A DNA stretch of 64,000 bases. It comes from Streptomyces sclerotialus. GTDB lineage: Bacteria > Actinomycetota > Actinomycetes > Streptomycetales > Streptomycetaceae. The position numbers were made by a program, and so were the translations under genes. Where the stretch lies: contig JODX01000004.1 of assembly GCA_000719105.1 (NCBI GenBank), positions 186,001 through 250,000 of the forward strand, written 5' to 3'. Positions 58,679-64,000 of the stretch are shown here, piece by piece (within the stretch, counting starts at the first letter, position 1; each line of letters begins with the position of its first letter). The notes beneath the pieces were generated by a model. The model searched no databases and was not told where the DNA came from. It worked only from the letters and a program-made list of their open reading frames with translations.

Positions 58679-58915
58679 TCAGACCTTCACCCCGCGCGCG
58701 CGGATGCGCGCCACGGCCGCTTCGACGCCGATCGCGTCCACTGTCCTGATCCCCTTGACGCTGAGCCGCAGGCGGACGTACCGGCCCTCGCTCGGCAGCC
58801 AGTAGCGCTTGGACTGGATGTTGGGGTCGAAACGGCGCGAGGTGCGCCGGTGGGAGTGCGAGATGCGGTTGCCGAAGCCCGGACGGGCGCCGGTCAGCAT
58901 GCAGTGGGCGGACAA
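58679..58915 (-). CDS. rpmB: 50S ribosomal protein L28, zinc-free form
   Basis: A 78-aa L28 paralogue: [32 protein letters not shown], with one Cys only, so the zinc ribbon is lost. I place the start at TTG 58915 (family N-terminus MSAHC) with AGAGGTG upstream; the frame is open to 58984. It is the first gene leftward from the Zur box. Confidence 0.93.
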   Translation of the reverse strand: MSAHCMLTGARPGFGNRISHSHRRTSRRFDPNIQSKRYWLPSEGRYVRLRLSVKGIRTVDAIGVEAAVARIRARGVKV

Positions 58916-58949
58916 GGGTGATGCACCTCTCTCGGATACGTGATGTAAA

Positions 58950-58964
58950 TGAGAATCGTTTTCA
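58950..58964. promoter_or_regulatory. Zur box
   Basis: TGAGAATCGTTTTCA is a near-perfect match to the 15-bp Streptomyces Zur operator (TGaaAatgatTttCA), midway between divergent rpmB and rpmG. Zn-Zur would repress both arms. Confidence 0.92.
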
Positions 58965-58977
58965 GTAAGGTACCAGC

Positions 58978-59142
58978 ATGGCACGCAACGAACTCCGCCC
59001 GGTCATCAAGCTCCGGTCCACCGCCGGCACCGGCTACACCTACGTCACCCGCAAGAACCGGCGGAACGACCCGGACCGCATGACGCTGCGCAAGTACGAC
59101 CCGGTCGCCGGCCGGCACGTCGACTTCCGAGAGGAGCGCTGA
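58978..59142 (+). CDS. rpmG: 50S ribosomal protein L33, zinc-free form
   Basis: A 54-aa L33: [42 protein letters not shown]. No Cys, so the CxxC pairs of zinc L33 are missing. ATG 58978 lies 14 nt after the Zur box, with GTAAGG as a weak ribosome site. First gene of the rightward arm. Confidence 0.95.
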   Translation: MARNELRPVIKLRSTAGTGYTYVTRKNRRNDPDRMTLRKYDPVAGRHVDFREER

Positions 59143-59150
59143 CCGCCGCC

Positions 59151-59399
59151 ATGCGCAAGGGAATCCACCCGGCCTACGGTCCCGTCGTCTTCCGTGACCG
59201 CGCCGCGAACCACGCCTTCCTCACCCGCTCGACCATGACGAGCGAGAAGACGATCGTGTGGGAGGACGGCAACACCTACCCCGTGGTCGACGTCGAGATC
59301 TCGGACGTCAGCCACCCCTTCTACACGGGCACCGCGCGCGTGCTGGACACGGCGGGCCGCGTCGAGCGGTTCGAGCAGCGGTACGGGAAGCGGAGCTGA
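59151..59399 (+). CDS. rpmE: 50S ribosomal protein L31 type B, zinc-free form
   Basis: An 82-aa type B L31: [29 protein letters not shown] ... [26 protein letters not shown]. No Cys. It follows rpmG by 8 nt. Under zinc limitation it displaces zinc-binding L31, releasing zinc. Confidence 0.95.
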   Translation: MRKGIHPAYGPVVFRDRAANHAFLTRSTMTSEKTIVWEDGNTYPVVDVEISDVSHPFYTGTARVLDTAGRVERFEQRYGKRS

Positions 59400-59402
59400 C
59401 CG

Positions 59403-60611
59403 GTGAGCGACAACGAGCTCTCCGTCGCGATCGTCGGCGGGCTGCACGCCGACGCCCGCCGGGCCGCCGTCGATCAGCTGCTGGCCGAGGTCCCCGGCAG
59501 CGTCGCCCTGCACCACGATCTGTCGACCGCCGCCGACGGCACGGTCCGGCGCACCGTCCGGGACCGCACCGGGGTGACCGGCACCGGCGAGACCCCGCTC
59601 GTCAACGACTGCGCCTGCTGCGCGCTGCGCGAGGACCTGGTCCCCGAGCTGGAGCGGTTCGCGCGGGACGGGACGACCCGGCTCGCCGTCGTCGAGCTGT
59701 GGGACTCGGTCGAGCCCAGGGCGATGGCCGAGGTGGTGGCCGCGAGCGGGCTGACGGTCACCTCGGTGATCACGGCGGTCGACCCGGCGCTCCTGCTGCC
59801 GTACCTGGCCAACGGTGACGACCTGGCCGAACGCGGACTCGCGGCCGCCGCCACCGACCAGCGGACGGTCGCCGACACGTTCGCCCGGCAGCTGGAGTAC
59901 GCGCCCGTCCTCGCCGTCACCGACTCCCCGGAGGCCGACGACGAGGACCGGGCACTGCTCGCCCAGCTCCATCCGACTGCCCGCCGGGTCCCCCTCGGGA
60001 GCGGCCACCCGGGGAACCCGGCGGGCGCCCTCGCGCCGCCGGCCGCCGGTGCGGCCGACGCCGCGACCCCGCGTTCGCCCCTCGCCGAAGCCGCCTTCGC
60101 GGGCTTCGACGCCGAGGCCGCGGCAGCCGCCCAGCACCCGGCGTGCGCGCTGCTGCCCGTGGACGCCGACGAGTGCGGGGTCGCCACGCTCGTCTGGCAG
60201 GGGCGGCGGCCCTTCCACCCCGAGCGGCTGTACGCGGCACTGGAGGACCTGACCTGCGCGGCGGCGCGCAGCCGCGGACGGTTCTGGCTCGCCGACCGGC
60301 CGGACACGCTGCTGCACTGGGACGCGGCCGGCGGCGCCCTGTGCGTGGAGGCGGCGGGCCCCTGGCTCGCCTCGCTCCCCGACGCGGCCTGGGACCTGGT
60401 CCCGCCGCTGCGCCGGGCCGCCGCCGCGCTCGACTGGCACCCGGAGCACGGGGACCGCTGCCAGCACCTGGTGTTCACCTCACCCGCGCTGGACCGGGAC
60501 GGGCTCGCCCGGCTGCTGGAGTCCTGTCTGCTGACCGATGCCGAGTACGCCGGCGGACGGGACGCCTGGGCGCGGCTGCCGCGCCCCTTCGACACCTTCC
60601 TGGAGGTCTGA
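59403..60611 (+). CDS. CobW/COG0523-like protein with degenerate P-loop
   Basis: A 402-aa protein placed where zinc metallochaperone GTPases of the COG0523 family usually sit in Zur regulons. The zinc-binding CxCC motif is intact ([13 protein letters not shown], about residue 72), and the C-terminal domain has [18 protein letters not shown] and ends near [11 protein letters not shown]. But the Walker A region reads [18 protein letters not shown], without GxxGxGK[ST], so GTP hydrolysis is doubtful. It could be a nucleotide-free zinc carrier. It starts at GTG 59403, three bases after the L31 stop, and the S18 gene begins one base after its own stop. Confidence 0.87.
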   Translation: MSDNELSVAIVGGLHADARRAAVDQLLAEVPGSVALHHDLSTAADGTVRRTVRDRTGVTGTGETPLVNDCACCALREDLVPELERFARDGTTRLAVVELWDSVEPRAMAEVVAASGLTVTSVITAVDPALLLPYLANGDDLAERGLAAAATDQRTVADTFARQLEYAPVLAVTDSPEADDEDRALLAQLHPTARRVPLGSGHPGNPAGALAPPAAGAADAATPRSPLAEAAFAGFDAEAAAAAQHPACALLPVDADECGVATLVWQGRRPFHPERLYAALEDLTCAAARSRGRFWLADRPDTLLHWDAAGGALCVEAAGPWLASLPDAAWDLVPPLRRAAAALDWHPEHGDRCQHLVFTSPALDRDGLARLLESCLLTDAEYAGGRDAWARLPRPFDTFLEV

Positions 60612-60612
60612 T

Positions 60613-60852
60613 TTGTCCCGCCGTACCGACCGCAAGCCTGCCAAGAACCGGCCAAATCCGTTGGATGTGGCGGGAGTCACGTACATCGACTACAAGGACA
60701 CCGATCTGCTGCGGAAGTTCCTCTCCGACCGCGGCAAGATCCGCAGCCGCCGGGTCACCCGTGTGACCGCTCAGCAGCAGAGACTCCTCGCCCGCGCGAT
60801 CAAGAACGCCCGGGAGGCGGCCCTCCTGCCGTACACGTCCGCGCCGCGCTAG
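60613..60852 (+). CDS. rpsR: 30S ribosomal protein S18, zinc-free form
   Basis: A 79-aa S18 paralogue: [51 protein letters not shown]. No Cys. It starts at TTG 60613, one base after the stop of the CobW-like gene; GGAGGTC lies just upstream. Last gene of the rightward Zur arm. Confidence 0.95.
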   Translation: MSRRTDRKPAKNRPNPLDVAGVTYIDYKDTDLLRKFLSDRGKIRSRRVTRVTAQQQRLLARAIKNAREAALLPYTSAPR

Positions 60853-61175
60853 CCCCTCGTCCCGCGACGCGCGCGCAGCCACATCCCCCACCCCCGCCCC
60901 GGAGGGCCCCTGCCCGGCTCTCCGGGGCGTTCGCGCGCCCGTGACCAGGAATGTCGCACGGGAGGCAGTGAACGGAAACGGAATGTCCTACGTCTCTACA
61001 GTGCGCGGGGCAACCATGCGACCGTAAAGGCTGTAACCGTGGGAACACCCCGCGTGCACGTGCATATGGCCGTGCATCGGCTCATGCGTCGGCACGTGAA
61101 CGCAGCTATGATCCGAGGCAGTTGACTACTGCATCTATGGCCACTTCAGCCACTGCACCACCCGGGGAGCTACCT
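60853..61175. promoter_or_regulatory. 323-nt intergenic region with a TATGAT hexamer
   Basis: No gene is seen. TATGAT (61107-61112) is a perfect -10 candidate for the DUF397 gene, and several CGTGCA/TGCACG motifs surround 61050-61080. GGAGGGCCC..GGCTCTCC near 60900-60927 is a possible terminator for rpsR. Confidence 0.5.
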
Positions 61176-61448
61176 GTGGACCACGACGTGTACGGCGTGG
61201 ATGACGTGTACAACGGCATGGCGGCGACCGAGCTGGCGGCGCTTCACGACGTGGCCTGGCAGAAGAGCCGGCACAGCAACTCGCAGGGCTCCTGTGTGGA
61301 GTTCGCCCGCCTGCCGGGCGGTGATGTGGCCGTGCGCAACTCGCGGTTCCCCGACGGGCCCGCGCTCGTCTACACCCGCGCCGAGATCGAGGCCATGCTC
61401 CTCGGGGTCAAGGACGGGGAGTTCGACCACCTGGTCGCGGGCGGCTGA
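61176..61448 (+). CDS. DUF397 protein
   Basis: A 90-aa DUF397 protein: AWQKSRHSNSQGSCVEFARLPGGDVAVRNSRFPDGPALVYTRAEIEAML is the whole domain. I chose GTG 61176 because GGGGAG lies seven bases upstream; the frame is open to TTG 61122. DUF397 proteins are small partners of XRE-type regulators of the WhiJ group, which control development and antibiotics in Streptomyces. Here the XRE gene is 919 nt away, with an anti-sigma-like ATPase gene between. Confidence 0.85.
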   Translation: MDHDVYGVDDVYNGMAATELAALHDVAWQKSRHSNSQGSCVEFARLPGGDVAVRNSRFPDGPALVYTRAEIEAMLLGVKDGEFDHLVAGG

Positions 61449-61551
61449 CGGTGCCGACGGCGGATGCGGCGAGGGATGTGGCGGGGGAGTGCCGCGGGGC
61501 CGGAGGGTGTGACACGCGTAGATCCGTGGCGTCGAAGAGCGCCGCGTGAGG

Positions 61552-62070
61552 TCAGCGGTCCGGCCGGGCCGCCGGCTCCGGGCCCAGCCGGAACATGGCC
61601 CAGACCACCTTGCCGCTGAGCGTCCCGGCCAGCGGGTGCCAGCCCCAGCTGTCGGCGAAGGACCCGACCAGGAACAGGCCGCGCCCCGACTCCGCCGAGA
61701 AGTCCTCCGAGTCGTCGCCGGCGACGGGGCTGTCGTGGCTGGGGTCGCGCACCGCGCACACCAGCCGTTCCGTACAGCGCATCAGGTGCAGGCGCACGTT
61801 CGAGTGCTGAGGGGCGGTGCTCCGGTCGGTCCCGGCGAGACCGTGCCGCAGTGCGTTGGTGACCAGCTCCGAGACGACGAGACAGATGTCGTCGAAACGG
61901 TCGCCCAGCTCCCATCGGTCGAGAGTGCCGCGGGTGAACTGCCGTGCCTCGCCCACCGCTTCGTACCGGGCCGGAAGGGCGCAGGAGGCCGTTCCCGAGA
62001 CGGTCGAGGGGTCGAGCGGAGGGAGTCCCTGCCGTAAGACTTCGAGCATGGTCGATCCGTTCGTTCCCAT
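61552..62070 (-). CDS. Anti-sigma factor-like ATPase (HATPase_c)
   Basis: A 172-aa GHKL ATPase of the RsbW type common in WhiJ-like Streptomyces loci. CLVVSELVTNALRHG is the intact N-box, VCAVRDPSHDSP the G1 region and SGRGLFLVGSFADSWGW the G2 box. I chose ATG 62070 (MGTNGSTMLEV), which has GGGAG upstream; the frame stays open to 62298 in less convincing sequence. It is convergent with the DUF397 gene and divergent from the XRE gene. It may sequester a sigma factor or act as a kinase without a known target. Confidence 0.87.
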   Translation of the reverse strand: MGTNGSTMLEVLRQGLPPLDPSTVSGTASCALPARYEAVGEARQFTRGTLDRWELGDRFDDICLVVSELVTNALRHGLAGTDRSTAPQHSNVRLHLMRCTERLVCAVRDPSHDSPVAGDDSEDFSAESGRGLFLVGSFADSWGWHPLAGTLSGKVVWAMFRLGPEPAARPDR

Positions 62071-62366
62071 GCGAGGCACTCCCGGGGTCCGCGGTCGTGG
62101 CGATGCAGCGGTGGCGCAAGCCCAATGGTTGACGATGAGTAAGGCGGATGCAAGGGCAGATGCACGTGCACGCGCCCGGTATGCGGCATGGCGTACCCCT
62201 TGCCGATGATTTTTTCTTCCGTTCCCTTCCCCGTTGTTGTGTCCCGCCTGATCTTTTTCTGTGTCCTTCGTTCTGAGAACTTCCGTTTCTGTAACCATCC
62301 GAGTGCGGATCGGAGTGGTTAGTGGCAGACTTCGGCCCCTGAAGACCTTGGGGAGGCTGACGGATC

Positions 62367-63230
62367 GTGGGCGCCGGTGAATCGAGTGGGTCAGTGGTGA
62401 GGCGGATGCTGCTGGGCTCGCATCTCAGGCGGTTGCGCGAGGGGCAGGGGATCACGCGCGAGAAGGCCGGCTACTCGATCCGCGCATCGGAGTCGAAGAT
62501 CAGTCGCATGGAGCTGGGCCGCGTGAGCTTCAAGACGCGCGACGTCGAGGATCTGCTGACGCTGTACGGGGTGACGGACGAGAAGGAGCGCGCGTCGCTG
62601 CTCTCCCTCGCCAAGGAGGCCAACGTCGCGGGCTGGTGGCACAGTTACAGCGACGTCCTGCCCAGCTGGTTCCCCACCTACGTCGGCCTGGAGGGCGCGG
62701 CCCACCTCATCCGCGCGTACGAGGTCCAGTTCGTGCACGGCCTGCTGCAGACCGAGGCGTACGCGCACGCCGTCGTCTCGCGCGGGATGAAGGAGGGCGA
62801 CGAGGCCGACGTCGAACGGCGTGTCGCGCTGCGCCTGGAACGCCAGAAGTACCTGGTCTCCGAGCATGCCCCGCAGTTCCACTGCGTGCTCGACGAGGCC
62901 GCGCTGCGCCGGCCGTACGGCGGCCGCGGGGTGATGCGGGGGCAGCTCCAGCACCTCATCGACATATCCGAGCGGCCGAACGTGCGGCTGCAGGTCATGC
63001 CGTTCGGCTTCGGCGGGCACTCCGGGGAGAGCGGCGCCTTCACCGTGCTGAGCTTCGCGGAGTCCGACCTGTCCGACGTCGTGTACCTGGAGCAGCTCAC
63101 CAGCGCGCTGTACCTGGACAAGCGCGAGGACGTCACCCAGTACGAGCGGGCGATGACACAGCTCCAGGCGGACAGCCCGTCCCCGGAGGAGAGCCGTGAC
63201 CTGCTCAGGGGTCTCCTCCAGCTCTCCTGA
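62367..63230 (+). CDS. XRE-family regulator with DUF5753 (WhiJ-like)
   Basis: A 287-aa regulator. A Cro/CI-type helix-turn-helix at residues 18-72 (LGSHLRRLREGQGITREKAGYSIRASESKISRMELGRVSF) is followed by a DUF5753 ligand-binding-like domain (LIRAYEVQFVHGLLQTEAYA, LDEAALRRPYGG, VRLQVMPFGFGGHSGE, VVYLEQLTSALYLD). The family works with DUF397 and ATPase partners, both nearby. It starts at GTG 62367. The 296-nt divergent gap to the ATPase gene is unusually A+T-rich and likely holds both promoters. Confidence 0.92.
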   Translation: MGAGESSGSVVRRMLLGSHLRRLREGQGITREKAGYSIRASESKISRMELGRVSFKTRDVEDLLTLYGVTDEKERASLLSLAKEANVAGWWHSYSDVLPSWFPTYVGLEGAAHLIRAYEVQFVHGLLQTEAYAHAVVSRGMKEGDEADVERRVALRLERQKYLVSEHAPQFHCVLDEAALRRPYGGRGVMRGQLQHLIDISERPNVRLQVMPFGFGGHSGESGAFTVLSFAESDLSDVVYLEQLTSALYLDKREDVTQYERAMTQLQADSPSPEESRDLLRGLLQLS

Positions 63231-63346
63231 CCCCTCGGTGTCCTGAACCGGCCGCACAACTCCCTTGACTCACACGTAACATGACGAGCGATCACGTCTT
63301 GATGTGAGCGGGTCACCGCCGCGGCCGCAAGGGATTGAGGGATCAC

Positions 63347-64000
63347 ATGTCGTCGTACTTCACCGATCTGGCCCAGCAGTACATCGGCGGCGAGTGGCGC
63401 CCGGGCACCGGCTCCTGGGACATCATCGACTTCGACCCGTACGACGGCGAGAAGCTCGCGTCGATCACCATAGCCACGGCCGACGAGGTGGACGCGGCCT
63501 ACCGGGCGGCGAGAGACGCCCAGCGGCCCTGGGCGGAGACCAACGCGTACGCCCGGCGGGCCGTCTTCGAGAAGGCGCTCCGGATCGTCGAGGAGCGCGA
63601 GCAGGAGATCACCGAGATGATCGCCGCGGAGCTCGGGGGCACCCGGCTGAAAGCCGCCTTCGAACTGCACCTCGCCAAGGAGTTCCTGCGCGAGTCGGTC
63701 CACCTGGCGCTGCGCCCCGAGGGCCGGATCCTGCCGTCGCCCACCGACGGCAAGGAGAACCGCCTCTACCGGGTGCCCGTCGGCGTCGTGGGCGTCATCA
63801 GCCCGTTCAACTTCCCGTTCCTGCTGTCGCTGAAGTCCGTGGCGCCCGCCCTGGCCCTCGGCAACGGCGTGGTCCTCAAGCCGCACCAGAACACACCGAT
63901 CACCGGCGGCTCCCTGGTCGCGAAGATCTTCGAGGACGCGGGCCTGCCGGGCGGCCTGCTCAATGTCGTGATCACCGACATCGCGGAGATCGGCGACGCG
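63347..64000 (+). CDS. Aldehyde dehydrogenase, 3' end beyond window
   Basis: The first 218 codons of an NAD(P)-dependent aldehyde dehydrogenase. YIGGEWRPGTGSWDIIDFDPYDGEKLASI is the family N-terminus, and GVVGVISPFNFPFLLSLKSVAPALALGNGVVLKP begins the Rossmann fold with the catalytic Asn (PFNFP) and cofactor Lys (LKP). The catalytic Cys and Glu lie outside. ATG 63347 follows AAGGGATTGAGGG. Confidence 0.92.
   Translation, partial: MSSYFTDLAQQYIGGEWRPGTGSWDIIDFDPYDGEKLASITIATADEVDAAYRAARDAQRPWAETNAYARRAVFEKALRIVEEREQEITEMIAAELGGTRLKAAFELHLAKEFLRESVHLALRPEGRILPSPTDGKENRLYRVPVGVVGVISPFNFPFLLSLKSVAPALALGNGVVLKPHQNTPITGGSLVAKIFEDAGLPGGLLNVVITDIAEIGDA

Overview
The window is high-G+C actinobacterial DNA, almost certainly a Streptomyces chromosome. 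Evidence: third codon positions are saturated with G/C, GTG and TTG starts are common, neighbours are coupled by ATGA/GTGA overlaps, and the gene order resembles the central Streptomyces chromosome (crp-nth, nhaA-acsA, a Tad locus next to a DECH helicase, bldG, hppA, topA-tmk-holB, slpE). Statements about S. coelicolor gene order or published sites are from memory and were not searched.

Layout. 1-1348: the 5' three quarters of a phiC31-type large serine integrase, cut by the window edge, joined head to head to a small DUF4177 gene whose first codons look element-derived; this is an element-chromosome junction. 1.3-9.1 kb: RidA, two NUDIX hydrolases, an MBL-fold hydrolase, a nucleotidyltransferase, crp and nth (divergent, sharing a Crp-type operator) and a MarP-like membrane protease. 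9.1-19 kb: an alpha/beta hydrolase, a holin-like membrane protein, nhaA, acsA, a SulP-STAS-carbonic anhydrase fusion and a NodB-like secreted protein. 19-22.7 kb: an ArsA/CooC-like ATPase, a Fic-like protein without the catalytic His, a HAD phosphatase, and two intergenic regions that may encode small RNAs. 22.7-30.3 kb: a Tad-type locus (ssd, tadA, tadB, tadC, a Flp-like pilin and two TadE-like proteins) convergent with an MrfA-like helicase. 30.4-47.4 kb: bldG and its partner, hppA, a lipoprotein, a methyltransferase, topA, an MFS-thymidylate kinase-coiled-coil fusion, holB, slpE and tRNA-Thr(CGU). 47.7-58.3 kb: a SARP-NB-ARC regulator, a family A polymerase/exonuclease, a Clp_N-HTH protein with a twin operator, a DUF2786 protein, a FUSC transporter and two lipoproteins. 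58.3-60.9 kb: a divergent zinc-starvation ribosomal cluster around a near-consensus Zur box (S14, L28 / L33, L31, a CobW-like protein, S18). 61-64 kb: a DUF397 / ATPase / XRE regulatory trio and the start of an aldehyde dehydrogenase.

Three themes recur. First, many genes have a TANNNT-like hexamer 6-7 nt before the start codon and no Shine-Dalgarno sequence, pointing to leaderless mRNAs. Second, several regulators have operator-like palindromes on their own start: the Fic-like gene (24-bp palindrome centred on the ATG), the Clp_N-HTH gene (two GTCAAC-N5-GTTGAC sites on its -35 and -10), and crp. Third, familiar domains are fused or eroded: SulP-STAS-CA, MFS-Tmk-coiled coil, a Fic protein without its His, and a CobW-like protein without its P-loop Lys. 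No CRISPR array, rRNA operon or complete insertion sequence was seen.
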